A DNA stretch of 64,000 nt from Dryococelus australis (lineage: Eukaryota; Arthropoda; Insecta; Phasmatodea; Phasmatidae). Of this stretch, positions 20,484-32,500 are shown piece after piece. The notes beneath the pieces are model-generated. The model was given only the letters and a program-made list of their open reading frames with translations. It was not told where the DNA came from and made no database searches. The DNA is taken from NCBI GenBank assembly GCA_029891345.1, contig CM056993.1:276412016-276476015 (forward strand), read 5' to 3'. Position 1 is the first letter of the stretch, and the number at the start of each line of letters is the position of its first letter. The position numbers were made by a program, and so were the translations under genes.

Positions 20484-21506
20484 TTCGTTTATATTTGTGG
20501 GATGGACCCCCGTGGGAACCCCGCATCCAAGGTCAAGAAGCGAGGAAGTGATACGAGCGATACTAACACGCACTTCTAGCGCCTCGTCGCTCCTAAGCGC
20601 ACGGTGTGCAGTGTTTCCGTCGTAACGCTGTACTGCGCAGATTAGAGCCAAACAGTGGGGTTTTATTTCACGCGATGAAAGACCACACATTAAACTACGC
20701 CCGTATCTTTGTACTTTTCTCTTGCCGCGTAAGGAAACTACATACGCGAGCTTTAAAAATGCGATGTTTGACCATTTTCACGAATTTCTTTCTCCAAGAA
20801 TACACTTAGTATGGGGGGAAAAAAAGGGGGCATAGATAATTGTTTTTTATCTTTCCTGACAAAGAGTTGCATTTGCAGAACATTTATTTACCGAGATACG
20901 CGTATTCGCGCAAACAAATATTTCACGAAAAATGCGGAGATCCACCCCACTCTTAATGTCATCCCCTGTGTTGTCCTTTGTGAGATATCTCTGCAATGTC
21001 GTCCCTACGTCGAAAGTAAGTTCTCACTTGAATAGATCTATGTAACTCCCTTCAGGACCTTAAAATGTAGGGTTTATTCGGCTTCGTGGTTTCTGATGGT
21101 GTTTACAGAGCAGTAAAACAGCAGCAGTGCAGAGGAGCTCACCTTGCCAAGGAGTGTTTGATACCAGACACGGTGTGAAATACTTTGTGCTTTTTGGAGC
21201 ATTAGATGTCCCAAAAGTCGCCTTTAACAAAATCGCACACCTGCGATCAGACGTTGTATTCTCGGCCGAGTTAGTTTACGTCGAACATAAAGCTGTTCAG
21301 AACAACCACAAAAATTGGGTTTGGCTGTGTTGGAGACACGGCCGTTTGTTTGGCGTGAATACGTCTACGTTGACGCACTCGGACGCCTTGATGTTTATTT
21401 TACGTTCCCGGAACAGCTTCACTCGATCATATGGGGTTTTATGGGGATCACTGGATTGCTTTTGAGATGCTCTTTTCAACCGTATACGATTTCTTTATTT
21501 CGACTA
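20484..21506. other. Unassigned, several open frames of unknown meaning
   Basis: Moderate GC. At 21127-21465 (+) a 112-codon frame (motifs GVKYFVLFGALDVPKVAFNK, NWVWLCWRHGRLFG) and an overlapping frame lie directly before repeat H copy 2. They may be a decayed coding part of the same element. No protein family recognised. Confidence 0.25.
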
Positions 21507-21728
21507 GGCTTTTTGATAAGTATAGGCCGACACTGTGTTAAGTTTTCTTAATTTTTTTTTTTTACATTAAACGCATACAATTTCACCATAACCACGCCAC
21601 AGAAATGTGTTTATAGACGCAATCGATTGATCTTGACGAGAACTGTCGATTGAAACCTAAACGAGCGTCGTAGCTTCTCCTAGTCAAAAAGTTATACTAC
21701 GCTGAAGTTATGGGACGCGGCGAAACGA
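21507..21728 (+). repeat. Dispersed repeat H, copy 2
   Basis: Homologous to 1-208 in the same orientation. Similarity starts at GATAAGTATAGGCC and ends at GGCGAAACGAA. Confidence 0.75.
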
Positions 21729-23161
21729 ACTCAAAATTGCCCCCCCCCCTCCCCCCTTTTCCACCCCTCCCCAAGCGATGCTTCGCAGTCCTCATTCAAC
21801 GTAACATATTCTTTGATGCTTTGGCAATCGAGTGGTGTAACTGAATTTTGAATGTAGACGATAGATTCGGAGCTGCAATGCCAAACTGTATCCCCGATTT
21901 TGTTATCATCGGATTTTCTGGATTGCCTCCCAATATGGTTGCAAATTTAAAGGCTATCGCGTCAAAATAAAAGTTTAAAAATGAGTTACAGCTGTTATTT
22001 TTCAGTATGGCTGCGTAAATTCCAAAGTGGATTTGCTTTCACTTGCGCACTCGAAACCCAAATCGGCGAGAGAGTCAATTAAATACGATTCACTGAAAGT
22101 TAGTTACAGAGTTATTACAGATTGGATATTCAGTCATATTAACGGAGTTACCAGTGACCTGGTGTGGTATTTATTCTAATGTCTGGAGATACGACGTAAT
22201 ATATGCTTTGATTTTATTTTCATTCGCTCGTGCTTGAGATGGAAAAAAAATTGTGACAGTCACAAAAAGTTTGGGTATTCAGCCTGCCAATTTTTTTATG
22301 TGGTGAACTCAAATTTGTTTTTTTTTTTTTTTAGTACTAAACTCTTGTGGTCATTAAAAATTTATTGTGTTGCGGTACTCTCCACCACAAATTATTTTTA
22401 AACGCTCAGCGAACTGGTATACGCCATCTCCCACTATATATATAGCGCCTACAACTGAAATAAGAATAACTAGCCAGGGATTTCACAAGTGTTCACAGAC
22501 GCATACAATTGCAGGTGTTAAAAGGAGCGTCCAAGAGGCCAAAAATGTTTTTATATATCTGTAGCAATACGCATACTTTTCTGTTGGAATACGAAAAAAA
22601 TACTGTGAAAAAAAGGGGCGACAATGGAGAAAAACTTCATAAAAAAATTGAATGATTTAGGCTCCCTAATTTGTTTTAATTAAAGCCCCCCCCCCCCCCC
22701 CCCGTTTAGATTTAAAATGGACCAGTAATGTGTAAGGTCACAGTTCAAAACAGTTGTTAATATTATGAGAATTGCGTGAAGAATATTTCTTGGAAAATAG
22801 TTGTGTGGTTCGCCAGTATCTTATAATTTAAAATTATAAACAGAATTTCAAGTGAATACAGCGGGAATTCAGACGCTTAGTGAAGTTTAAACAAGAGTCA
22901 GGTTTCAAAGAAATGCAACACGCAATGTTTTCAAATATCACTTAAGCTGAAACTAAACATTGTATGTAAAGAAATTTTTTAAATTTGTACGAATCAAGAC
23001 TAAGTTGAAAATTCTTATATTTACTCTACAAAATACCATTTGTATGGTATTTCAACCAAGTTATCAATAACGTCACACGAAACAATAAAATATTTGCAAC
23101 ATCTAGGAAAAATTTACTTTTGAATGGCTTTAATGGAAACACGCTGCCACTGCCTTATTTA
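21729..23161. other. Unassigned; C-rich tracts
   Basis: Contains a C-rich stretch at 21738-21770 and an uninterrupted C18 at 22686-22703. No gene or repeat recognised. Confidence 0.3.
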
Positions 23162-23569
23162 TAGGCTGTTCGCTGTAAAATGAGCACTTCTGAAAGCCCT
23201 GCTTAAAATCGACTTGTATGCACGTTGTGTATTCTTCCGCCATGAAAATTAACATTGCCATTGACTTCATTACTTTATTCATGCGTCGGTCAAGTGAAAC
23301 TGCGAAATTATTAAGAAACTAAATACTTTATAAATTTGTTCATTTTTACACTTCGATACATTAAATAAACACAAAGCGAAAGAAATTATTTTTAACTATC
23401 ACAAACAGTTACCCGACACTTTTTATTCGCCGTTAAGATAATGAACTATTTCCCATCCTTCGTTAAAAACTCTACTGGGCGAATGTCTCTCAATGCGCCT
23501 ATGAATGCAGGGACAGTGGCATTTTATAAGGTTCATTTCTAAAGTGCTCAATTAATCGAGAATAGCCTT
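23162..23569 (+). mobile_element. MITE family A, copy 6
   Basis: TAGGCTGTTCGCTGTAAAAT to ATCGAGAATAGCCTT, with TA at 23160-23161 and 23570-23571. Full length with small deletions. Confidence 0.9.
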
Positions 23570-23571
23570 TA

Positions 23572-24060
23572 ATGCTACTGATGTTTGTAATTAATGGCTC
23601 ACCTACCAAGCCTGCAACCGCACGCAGTTTAAAAGGGGAATAAATGTTAAAGAAATAATTTCTCAATGTTCCAATTTTAAATATAACCATTCCGAACAAG
23701 TATTATAGGTGACATTTCTTATGTGATACAGGCATGTTACGAAACCTTGCAAATTTAATGATTAATTTTTTTCTAAGAATGTAATATTAAAATTTATATT
23801 TTAAAAATAAAAAATGATCGAGTATATTGTTTTGAAGATTTCTTAACGTAAGACTATTCCCTAAGAAAGTTGCACTGAATAATTTTTTGTTAGAAAATTT
23901 CTTCTATAATACTGGCAACATTGGTTACCCATTTAAACTCCGTGGCTGCAGGCTTAACGGGGAAGGTAGACAATTGTGAGAAAGAGAGACGGAGAGCGAG
24001 AGAAATAGAAAGGACGGGGGGAGAGACGCAGAAAGAGACGGCGAGTGAAAGAGAGTAAAG
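23572..24060. other. Unassigned; purine-rich GAGAGA tract
   Basis: 23970-24080 is a long GA-rich tract (AAAGAGAGACGGAGAGCGAG and similar). Tracts of this kind can bind GAGA-factor-like proteins in insects, which is only a possibility here. No exon recognised. Confidence 0.35.
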
Positions 24061-24420
24061 AGAGACGGAGAGAGGGGAAATTCAGGAGGCCACGTGCGGA
24101 ACGCGAGCCGAGGCATCTCAAAACACGGCGGGCTATTGATGTTTTTCCGCGGGGTAGTTAAACTGCCACCACGCCCATTGCCCGCGGCACAGCGGCCGGA
24201 GGAGATGCACATGGAGAGGGACGCACGACAGAGGAGGGGTAGCTGTGGCGTCACGCGGTCCCGTGGTCACGTGACGCGGAACTTGGCACGCCGCCAGCAG
24301 CAAGGTCAATGAATTGTCCAGCGCCAGCGAGAGACTCGCCGTGTCGTCAGTGCTGCCCGCCTGCCCTCGTGTACGACGACCGGGCGATACACACCTCGCA
24401 AAAGTCCTTGGGAGTGGAGA
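24061..24420. promoter_or_regulatory. CpG-rich promoter-like region with palindromic E-box
   Basis: A CpG-rich block follows the GA-rich tract. It contains GTCACGTGAC at 24266-24275, a palindromic E-box of the type bound by USF/MITF-family factors, plus CACGTG at 24093 and CGTCACGCGG nearby. The combination looks like a CpG-island promoter, but no downstream exon could be tied to it. Confidence 0.35.
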
Positions 24421-24433
24421 AGTTTGGCTCTTA

Positions 24434-24787
24434 GACTAAAGACGAGGTAGACCGCTTATTCGTCTTCTGCGCATGTACCCAACATTGACCTACCGCAGTT
24501 CTACACAACTGTCAAACACACATGGTCAACAGTGATGGAAGTGTGTGTTTATATCTTGATTTTAAACGACAAGCACTATTATATATATTAAATACCTTTA
24601 CCTATTTGAATTTAGGCTAATCAAAATGCGTTACACATTCGCTACAGCACGTATACATACATCCCAAAGCATTTGTTTACAAATCAGTTTTCTAACATAA
24701 AATCCAAAACATGGCGTTTTCGCTCGACGTGTCGGCAGAATTGCAGTTCAGTATTGGGACACGGATCGGTCTACCTCATCTTTGATG
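24434..24787. mobile_element. MITE family E, copy 1
   Basis: Inverted ends GACTAAAGACGAGGTAGACC and the complement of CGGTCTACCTCATCTTTGAT, flanked by TA at 24432-24433 and 24788-24789. The same termini occur at 43578-43801. The interiors differ in length. TA duplication suggests Tc1/mariner mobilisation. Confidence 0.85.
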
Positions 24788-24789
24788 TA

Positions 24790-25427
24790 TGGTTTGGGCG
24801 GGAAAACGTAACGCAGTTCCCGTACTAGGTAGGCGGGAGCCTTAAGGCCCTTACACAACTGAAAACTTTAACATTTGACTTTACGTTTACTTTTCGACAT
24901 GTTTCTTATGGAGCTTGACACAATGGAACTGTCAATGGTAAAGTCAAGCACGCTTCACTTTACGATTTCGAAAGTTGAAATTTAAAGTCAAAATCAAGGA
25001 GCCATTTTACCGAGAACCTAACAGAGGTTATGTAGAAAGTGCGTTATTTTATTGTAGGGCGACTTTAATATCGGTATATTAAAAATAACTCGTCTTAAAT
25101 TAAATAAATGGCAAACAAATATCATGTGAAGACGAAACAAACCACTTGACTTATTTTAATAAAGTAAATAAATGAGTTATTTTGTCATGAAAAAAACTTT
25201 TAATGTAAATTTTAAGCCCATTTAAAAAAAAAAGGTTGGTAAAATGCATTCCTGGATCATATCATAATTATTTACATAACAAGATGCACATTTTTACGAA
25301 GTTCGCAGAACCGATGTTCAATTGCCTGAACTCTGACTTTATAATTGTATTGTGTATTGGTGGTTTCGTCAGAGGAAAGGAAACGTAAAATCAAATGCTA
25401 AAGTTTTCTATTGTGCAAGAAGCTTTA
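24790..25427. other. Unassigned; possible F-like end at 24823
   Basis: AGGTAGGCGGGAGCCTTAAG at about 24826 resembles the right end of repeat F; the rest of F is absent. Otherwise AT-rich without features. Confidence 0.3.
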
Positions 25428-25660
25428 TAGGCCGTTCACGGTAGAGTGAGTACTGTTTAAGGCCCTTCTAAATTTTATTTTCACCCAATTTCTATCTTCC
25501 TGCTGCTTTTTAATATAAATATTGAAGTGAGGCAAATAAACACTATACATTTCACCACTCTCAAAAGTTAACGCCTAAGGTTGCAATAAGATATACTTGT
25601 TAGTAGTTTATGTATGTTGGAAGGGCCTTAGAAAGTGCTCACTTAACCGTGAATAGCCTA
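25428..25660 (-). mobile_element. MITE family B, copy 4
   Basis: TAGGCCGTTCACGGTAGAGT to TTAACCGTGAATAGCCTA with TA on both sides (25426-25427 and 25661-25662). Interior GTTAACGCCTAAGGTTGCAA matches the B family in reverse. Confidence 0.85.
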
Positions 25661-25739
25661 TAGGAAGGAAACCTGCCCCCTTCTAAATAGGGGATATTGC
25701 ACTACTATTTCGGAGCAGAGTTTTGAAAGACGAGCCTAA

Positions 25740-26040
25740 GGACTGACGTAGGAGCGTAATACCGACCCCAAACATCTCTCTGGGGAGGAGGGGTGGGTTT
25801 GCGAACCCGGCCGTGGCGTGCGGCGCGAAGCCAGGCCACTCGAGCCGGGACACGGCAGGCACGCGAGAGCACGCAGATACGATCGCTCCCCCAGTACGCC
25901 ACATTCCCGGCGATCCGCGGATCAATAAGGCGCCTTCCAACAAGCGCGCGTCTTGGCCCCGAGCTGCATCCACCAGCCCCGACACCCAACAGTCGCCCTC
26001 TCTGCCCAGCCCTGGCGTTGCCAACACTCGCCTGCCACTT
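25740..26040. promoter_or_regulatory. CpG/GC-rich stretch
   Basis: A GC-rich block (GAACCCGGCCGTGGCGTGCG, CCGAGCTGCATCCACCAGCC) with several open frames in all phases, as expected for GC-rich DNA. No exon is supported. It borders a family C copy. Confidence 0.25.
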
Positions 26041-26042
26041 GT

Positions 26043-26795
26043 TAGTTACCACGCTCAACTTTTCTGAACAACTGCTCAAGTTATACTACCATGATGTTCC
26101 TCCGCCTCGTGCAAATTAAGCTTAACCATGTTTAGTGAATTACACTCAGTTGTATAGGTTGTTCCCGGTAAAATAAGCACTTTTCAAAGCCCTGCTCAAG
26201 ATCTACTTGTATGCACGTTGTGTATTCTTCCGCCTTATAAAATTAACATTGCCATGGGCCTCGTCACTTTGTTCATGCGTCGGCCGAGTGAAACTGCGAA
26301 ATTAACAGAAAAGTAAATATTTTTACAAATCTGCTAATTTTTACACTTGGATGCTTTTAAAAACACACAAAGCGAAAGAAATAATTTAACTGATCACGAA
26401 TGTTTACCTAACATTTTATTCGTCGTTAAGACATGAAACTATTTCCCCTCCATTGTTACCAACTTTACTGGGCGCATGTCACTCAGTGCGTCCGTTTAAA
26501 TATATGCAAGCAGGGGCAGTTACTATTTCCTCAGGTTTATTTCAAAAGTACTCACTTTATCGTGAACAGCCCTTAAAAATATTTTGTATAATAACTATTT
26601 CTCACTAGGCGCTACCAACACACATATTTATAAATGAAGCATTATAATTAATAGATAAAATGTGAATAACATTTAAATTTTAGTATAAAACGCTTGCAAC
26701 GCATGGCATATGTTGAAGATAACTAAACACGTCATACATGGGGAGATTTTTCAAAAGTTTGATTCAAAAAGGGCGAAGAAACCGCGAATGGACTA
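26043..26795 (-). mobile_element. MITE family C, copy 4, split by MITE A
   Basis: Left part 26043-26154 (TTCCTCCGCCTCGTGCAAAT). The right part resumes after 26573 with AAATATTTTGTATAATAACT and ends GAAGAAACCGCGAATGGACT near 26795. The two parts are contiguous in other C copies. Confidence 0.75.
26155..26573 (+). mobile_element. MITE family A, copy 7, nested in C
   Basis: TAGGTTGTTCCCGGTAAAAT to ATCGTGAACAGCCCT, with TA at 26153-26154 and 26574-26575. Full length. It interrupts C copy 4. Confidence 0.9.
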
Positions 26796-26801
26796 TAGAA
26801 T

Positions 26802-27128
26802 GAACATTGCAATGGGCCGTCTCACATTATTCATGCGCCATCCAAGTAAAACCGTGGGAATTTTACAAAAATTAAGACGCTGATAATATGAATATTGAAG
26901 TTTTTACGTGTATAAAACGAGAAACTGCGATATCAGTAGCAATTAATGTAAACATTACACACGCAGTACAATGTCGAGTCTTGGAACGGTTTGCAATAAA
27001 TCGCCGCCAACTTTAACTGGGGACCTGCGTGACGATGTGTACCATAGCACATACTGTACGCAGTTAAGGGCAGTAATTTTTCCATATATTGGCCTTGAAA
27101 ACACTTACTTTAGCGTGAAAAAACTTTA
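26802..27128 (+). mobile_element. MITE family A, copy 8 (old, left end missing)
   Basis: Diverged but co-linear: GAACATTGCAATGGGCCGTC, TTCATGCGCCATCCAAGTAA, then TTGAAAACACTTACTTTAGC and GTGAAAAAACTTTA. It lies directly after C copy 4. Confidence 0.55.
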
Positions 27129-27167
27129 TTCGTAAATTCGCACATTTTGTTTCACTGGTACACCAGA

Positions 27168-27205
27168 GGTTCTCGAACTACGGTCCGCGGACCACTGGTT
27201 ATCAG
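27168..27205. mobile_element. hAT-like terminal fragment
   Basis: CAGAGGTTCTCGAACTACGG then TCCGCGGACCACTGG matches the well-known hAT terminus of the type CAGxGGTTCTCAAACT with TCCGCGGACC. The other end was not found. Confidence 0.4.
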
Positions 27206-27227
27206 TGCTGGGTTGGCAGTGCACACC

Positions 27228-27440
27228 TACACTGTAAAAAAATTTAGAGGTAATCAGCTTCCCTTACATGTAAAGGAAGCTAATTACCTCTACATATAAG
27301 GTAAAATTATCTTTCAAATGTAAAGTAAATTTACTTATCAAGTACGGTACTATTCCCTAATCGAACGGGAAAAGTACCTGACAAAAGTGAGGGAAAATCC
27401 CATACAAGTAAGGTAATATTAACTATATTGTATAATAAAT
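27228..27440. mobile_element. AT-rich element family D, possible copy 3 (one end)
   Basis: Begins ACACTGTAAAAAAATTTAGA like the other D elements and contains several TAAGGTAA motifs. A matching right end was not found. Confidence 0.3.
27246..27291. repeat. Inverted repeat, 22-bp arms
   Basis: AGAGGTAATCAGCTTCCC pairs with the complement of GAAGCTAATTACCTCT. The arms are 22 bp with two mismatches and a 2-base turn. Likely a cruciform-prone part of the D-like element rather than a terminator. Confidence 0.75.
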
Positions 27441-29061
27441 TTGTATTTACAATTACACGGGGTATCAGTACTGTTATAATTTTTTTATTACCTATACCCT
27501 CTGACGAAGTGTAACCGAAACAACTCTAAAATCCTCGACACTTGCTGATGCGCTATCCATTAACACCACACAAACGGCTTGACGGCACGAGAGAATATTA
27601 ATTTGTTAGACGGTTGTTTCTACCGCCGCCCCCCCCCCTTTTTTTGCTGTTGAGACAATGCTGAAGAGATGTACGCGTCGTAATGTAATTTTCCCATCCA
27701 CTTATGGGATTTCCCACCGCTATGTACGTGGATTTGACTCCAGAGTGCGTTAATTATACATATGCACGTTAAGAAACCACCACTTCCTTGGTTCTTTATG
27801 AGAGTTCAAAGTTGAGTCTCCTTGTCACTTTTGAATCTTTCCAGGCCACCGGCATTACCAAAGAACATACGAAATTGCTTACAAATATAATATACATAAT
27901 GTATTAGTTTGGTTAACAATATCGTGCGAATTTTTAGCCAATATAAATAGCTTAAATGGCTGAAACTATAAAAGTAAACACTTTCGTAATTAGATATTAA
28001 TAGTAATAACAAAAACTTCCGGGAATATAAAGCATAAATAAAAGAAGGAAGAGTATTTATAATTCCTGCAAAGCCCTTACCAATACGGAATATTCCTGAT
28101 TTGTTATAGAAAATGAGAGGCAGCGTAAAGGTTCGGCCAAGACGATACACGATTACAAGGCGCCTTGTAGGTTTCAAGTTTTCAAGCCGCAACAGTAGCG
28201 GCGGGTCGTAAACTGTGTGGCAACCAAGTCGTTTTCCGCTCTTCAATAGGCTTCTTATTGCGACACATTGCGTCTCCAAGGATAAATTTACTTGGCGAAG
28301 CAATATTTTCATGACTTTCGAACAAACACCTCTATAAAAAAGAAAGACTCTCATTCACTCTGACGGCTAAAACTAAATGTCCTCGGAATTTCTTTAACAG
28401 CGTCAGGGAAAGAGGCAAACGTTTTGCGCAGCGTGGTACAACTGTGTTTATGGATTCGGTTTTAGTAAGGCACGCGTGTTGCATTCTCTCAAGCACGTTA
28501 AGTCGAACGAAATAAAGTTAAGCATGATCTTGCCTCCTGAGTTATAGCCACGTCAAGTAGTGCGTAATTGGCTACTACTCCGTTGCTCTGGAGATGAAGG
28601 TTGCAACATCTTAGGAAACGTCACGACAAAATACGACAGTGACGCTGCTACAACCCATAAGGCGCGAAAGCATGCGAAAGGGAATTTAACAGAAACTCGA
28701 ATGCTGGGTAGAACACTATCTTCTATGTGCGACGCCACACTGCAAACTACACATCTGCACACGCTGCTGAATGTCGAATTTCCATCACCAATGACTCGGA
28801 CTCAAGACTCGTCAGTGCCTTGCCGCTCATCGTGGAAAACCTTAGGACAGAGGTTCTTACACTTTGTGATTCGGAGGATCCACAGCCGTTTCTTTCCTAC
28901 AGGCTTAGAAAATATGTCCATGTACGCAACCTATTTGTTTCACTCTCGAGTTTAGTTTATAACAAAATTTGCGAAAACCTGCTCATTAATAACAAAAAAA
29001 AAAAAAAAATAACACAGTTACAGCATAATCACCACATGTTTATGAAACGTACAATACATTA
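27441..29061. other. No supported gene; two long open frames
   Basis: The longest open frame of the window (27806-28354, minus, 182 codons) is rich in Leu, Ile and Tyr and looks like translated AT-rich DNA. No family recognised. 28727-29062 (+) holds a 111-codon frame whose middle (ISITNDSDSRLVSALPLIVE) reads more like protein, but no splice context supports it. A C-run lies near 27630. Confidence 0.25.
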
Positions 29062-29487
29062 AAGGCTGTTCACGATAAAGTGAGCACTTTTGAAATCAAC
29101 CTTAGAAAAATGTCACTGGCCCTGCCTGCACACATTTTAACGGGCGCACTGAGTGACATGCCCTCAGTAAAGTTGGTAACGAATGATGGGAATTAGTTCC
29201 ATAACTTAACGTCGAATAAAAAGTGTTAGGTAAACATTTGTGGTAAATGAAATTATTTCTTTCCCTTTCTGTTTTTATAATGCATAGATGTGTAACAATG
29301 AGCAGATTATTAAAATATTTAGCCCACTATCCTAATAATTTTACAGTTTCACTCAACCGACGCGTGAATAAAGTGATGAGGCCTGTGGCAATATTAATTT
29401 TGTGTAAGCCGGAAGAAGACACAACGTGCATACAAGTAGATCCTAAACAGGGCTTTCAAAAGTGGTTATTTTACCGTGAACAGCCTA
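29062..29487 (-). mobile_element. MITE family A, copy 9
   Basis: AAGGCTGTTCACGATAAAGT to TTACCGTGAACAGCCTA. TA at 29060-29061; CA at 29488-29489 is probably a mutated TA. Confidence 0.9.
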
Positions 29488-29511
29488 CAGTTTCAATCGC
29501 GGACCTCTTGT

Positions 29512-29697
29512 CTATACGCTGAAGGACCCCGCGGAGTTCGCGGGCCAATGTTTGAATATTACTGCCTTATGATGTAGCGCCATGAGCTGGTCAGTTGTGA
29601 GCAAACCCGATAGCAGTTTGCACAAGGCCTCAAGGCACTCCATGTCGCAAATCCTTGTACCTGTTCGCCTTTCCTTGTACCTGTTCGCCTTTAACAC
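29512..29697 (-). CDS. Open frame with coding-like composition, unknown
   Basis: A 61-codon minus-strand frame ends at TAG. Its central part (CDMECLEALCKLLSGLLTTD then QLMALHHKAVIFKHWPANS) uses GC-rich third positions unlike the AT-rich surroundings. It could be a terminal exon with an acceptor near AGGCGAACAG|GTACAAGG. A 20-bp tandem duplication lies at its 5' side. No family recognised. Confidence 0.22.
   Translation of the reverse strand: MLKANRYKERRTGTRICDMECLEALCKLLSGLLTTDQLMALHHKAVIFKHWPANSAGSFSV
29652..29691. repeat. Perfect 20-bp tandem duplication
   Basis: TCCTTGTACCTGTTCGCCTT occurs twice in a row without a mismatch, so the duplication is recent or an assembly slip. Confidence 0.9.
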
Positions 29698-30770
29698 TGC
29701 ACGCCGCCTAGTTTCCCTTTACGTAATTACTTAATTCCTGCGATTGACATACTGCCCTGTTTAACTTGTATCGTGACGACTGATTTCATGCTATTATGAT
29801 GTACACACACACACAGTACTGCGTTGAAATAAGCGGACCGATGTCAGAATACCGATGGGCGACTAGAAAAAAAAACAGTACAAGCCCACCAGCGTTGAGG
29901 GACCTTAACGTTTATCAAATGGCATAAATGGACTTTAAGGAAACTGAAAAAGACATAAATGATATAAGTAGGTAACTCAGTTCAACCCAACTGCTGTTTT
30001 GTTATAATCAGTTCGTTATCACGCCAACGTTGTTTCAGAAGAGGTTACTAATACTTCCATATTAGCTAAATATGCCTATGATAGGTAGACATTTTTTTGG
30101 TAAATTTTTGAAAAGCCACTATTCTTGGAATGACATCAGGCGATGTCTAGCAAACCTGTAGTTACAAGAGTTTAAACGGGGGGACCGATGTTCTCAATGC
30201 ATCAGTTTTAAAGATAACCGTTTCAAACGAAACTTACTCTACGTCACATTTATCAAGGAATATTGGCACGTATTGGCCTTTTTTATTGTTAGTATTTCCT
30301 TTCTAAAATTTTACTTTACTTATATTAAGATCGCATTTTACGAAAAGAAAATATCGAATGAATAAAATTTCTTGAAAGTTCATTAAAATGGCAGTATACT
30401 CTCAGGAATTCTCGTTGAATATTTTTTCGTTAGAAACAGTTACCTTTAAAAGTGATGCAGATGCATCAAGAAGGAATTTCTGTAACACTGATTTCTCATT
30501 TATAATCTCCGTGGCTGCAGGTTTGGCACACATAGGACATACAAATAATATTGGGACAATAAATACTAGTTAATGTTTCTACTTTAATCTATAGCTGTTT
30601 CGTACATAAAACACGAATAAAGTGTACTAGATGTTTATTAGTACAGACTGTTACCATAAATACAGCCATGACCCGTTAATGTAGTACATTTACGCGTGTT
30701 AAGTTAAAAAAATTGCAAGCCGAGAAAATTTTCACGTCAAAAAACATCGGGACAGTGATTAAGTAAAGTA
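29698..30770. other. Unassigned AT-rich DNA
   Basis: No gene or known repeat seen. Confidence 0.3.
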
Positions 30771-31515
30771 CCCAAATAAGAGATAGGCGCAAAATAAGAG
30801 ACACGGGATTATCCAGCCCGGTAGTTGCTGCACACTCTCGGCTAGGGCAGTAACCCGTTGCGCGATCGCCAGACATCTTCCTGCGTCGCAAAGTAGTTGG
30901 CATTACGCAACGTAACGGACATGTAATGTGTTTTTTCAATTTCAAAAGTTTCGATAGTAAAGGTTTGAGGTGCTGAACGACTTTGACGATGACGATGCTG
31001 AATGCTTTTTTTTTTTTTTTTGCACCGGACTTTTCTCTGAGGACCGCGGAGGAGAAAAAATGGGCACAGTGTGTTGCAAATGTCGCTGGGCACACGAAGA
31101 GTGCGGTGGAGAAGAGGTACACGCATTGTAAATGAAATGACACACACATGAGAGTGAATGCATTTATTTTGTTTGTGTTTTAAAGATAGGCTTTTGTCAT
31201 GTGTACAAAAAAATATTTTTTTAAACTGGAAATGTTACACAATAATGTTAAACGTTTATACATGTTTCATCACAGTTAAACAAACTTTTTCTCTAGTTTT
31301 GTGTTCAGTTAATGGACAACAATACTGTGTATCCTATTAGGAACCCTTCAGGAAAAACTAAATTTTTACAGAATTTTGCTTTTCGGTTTGCTGCAATTCT
31401 GTTTACTATTCTTTAAGGTAAAGTAATTTTCCAACATAAAATTATTTTCAGGCACTAAATATAACAAAGTATTAAATTTATATACGCATTTTATAAAACG
31501 TGTCTCTTATTTGGG
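30771..31515. mobile_element. TA-flanked inverted-repeat element, 745 bp
   Basis: The left end CCCAAATAAGAGATAGGC and the complement of the right end CCCAAATAAGAGACACG match for 15-16 bp. TA flanks both ends (30769-30770 and 31516-31517). A second copy of AAATAAGAGACACG lies just inside the left end. TA duplication fits Tc1/mariner-type mobilisation. No transposase frame in the interior. Confidence 0.7.
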
Positions 31516-31617
31516 TACAACCTATAGCTCTGTTCCATAAGACTTTAACAACGGGCAGTGTACGCTGTATTCCAGCAGACTTGCCTTCATCGTAAACGAG
31601 AACGGTTTGGTAGTCAA

Positions 31618-32500
31618 ATGGAGCGAAGAGGTAAGAGTACTTCGTTCGAGCAAAGGAAACTTATCTTCAATCACGAGAAAAGTAAAATCTACAGAGAAAT
31701 AGCTAAAATACTTCGAATGAAGAAAAGTACAGCGGGAAATACAATCAAGAGATACCGAGATGAGAATCGAATTGATTTAATTCCGCAATCTGGTTAAGTG
31801 CTCTGAAATTATCTGCCGAGGTGTACCTCGGTACTTCACCAGACAATGAGAAATGTTATCGCGTCGGGTGGCCAGAAAAAAGGTAATTTGTCAACGAAAG
31901 ACATAGGAGGAAAAGAATTAAGTTTGCAAAAGAATTTATATATATATATATATATATATAAAGATGAAAAATGGTGGCGGAACGTAATAATTGCTGATGA
32001 GAGCAAATTGAACATATTTGGTTCAAATGGGAGGGTAATGGTTTGGTGCAAACTATATACAGAAATGGCAGCAAACAATCCGCTACCTACAGTCGAACAC
32101 GGTGGCGGAAGTATCGTGGTCTGGGCGTGCATGGCGGCAACTGGGGTAGGAGAGTTACTATTTGTTGAAGAAAACATTGACAAAACAATATCCTTGTACC
32201 TTCTGAATAAACATCTCCATACAAGTGCCGAGAAATTAGGACTTGCGGACAAGTTGATATTCTATAAAGACAGTTATCCTGAACATAATGCAGACGTCGT
32301 GAAGCTGGTTCCTGTACAATTGTGCTGAAGTGCTCCATTCACCTCCACATACACCGGACTTGAACCCAATCGAGAATTGTGCGCATAATAGCACATAATA
32401 GTGAATTGATTTCGGAATTTATGGAGCCCCTCTGTAGCAAACGTGTAATGGCTAACATAGCGAAATTAAAATGAGCTGTATAAAACCTTTTACAACGTAT
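31618..32500 (+). pseudogene. Tc1-like transposase relic 1
   Basis: From ATG 31618 the N-terminal helix-turn-helix is clear (GKSTSFEQRKLIF, then YREIAKILRMKKSTAGNTIK). It stops at TAA 31795, and the second helix-turn-helix is mostly deleted. VNERHRRKRIKFAKE follows in another frame. A TA microsatellite at 31937-31961 shifts the frame. The catalytic core continues as IIADESK, PTVEHGGGSIVVWACM and YKDSYPEHN, then in a further frame PPHTPDLNPIEN. So both Asp and the Glu of the DD34E triad are recognisable, but the gene is broken several times. Confidence 0.88.
31937..31961. repeat. (TA)n microsatellite inside the Tc1 relic
   Basis: Twelve TA units interrupt the transposase between the RIKFAKE segment and the first catalytic Asp region. 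Confidence 0.9.

Noticed and set aside
27806-28354. Longest open frame in the window (182 codons, minus)
   Set aside because: Its Leu/Ile/Tyr-heavy composition is that of translated AT-rich DNA. No motif, splice context or repeat-derived enzyme signature was seen, and a frame of this length is expected about once by chance in 64 kb.
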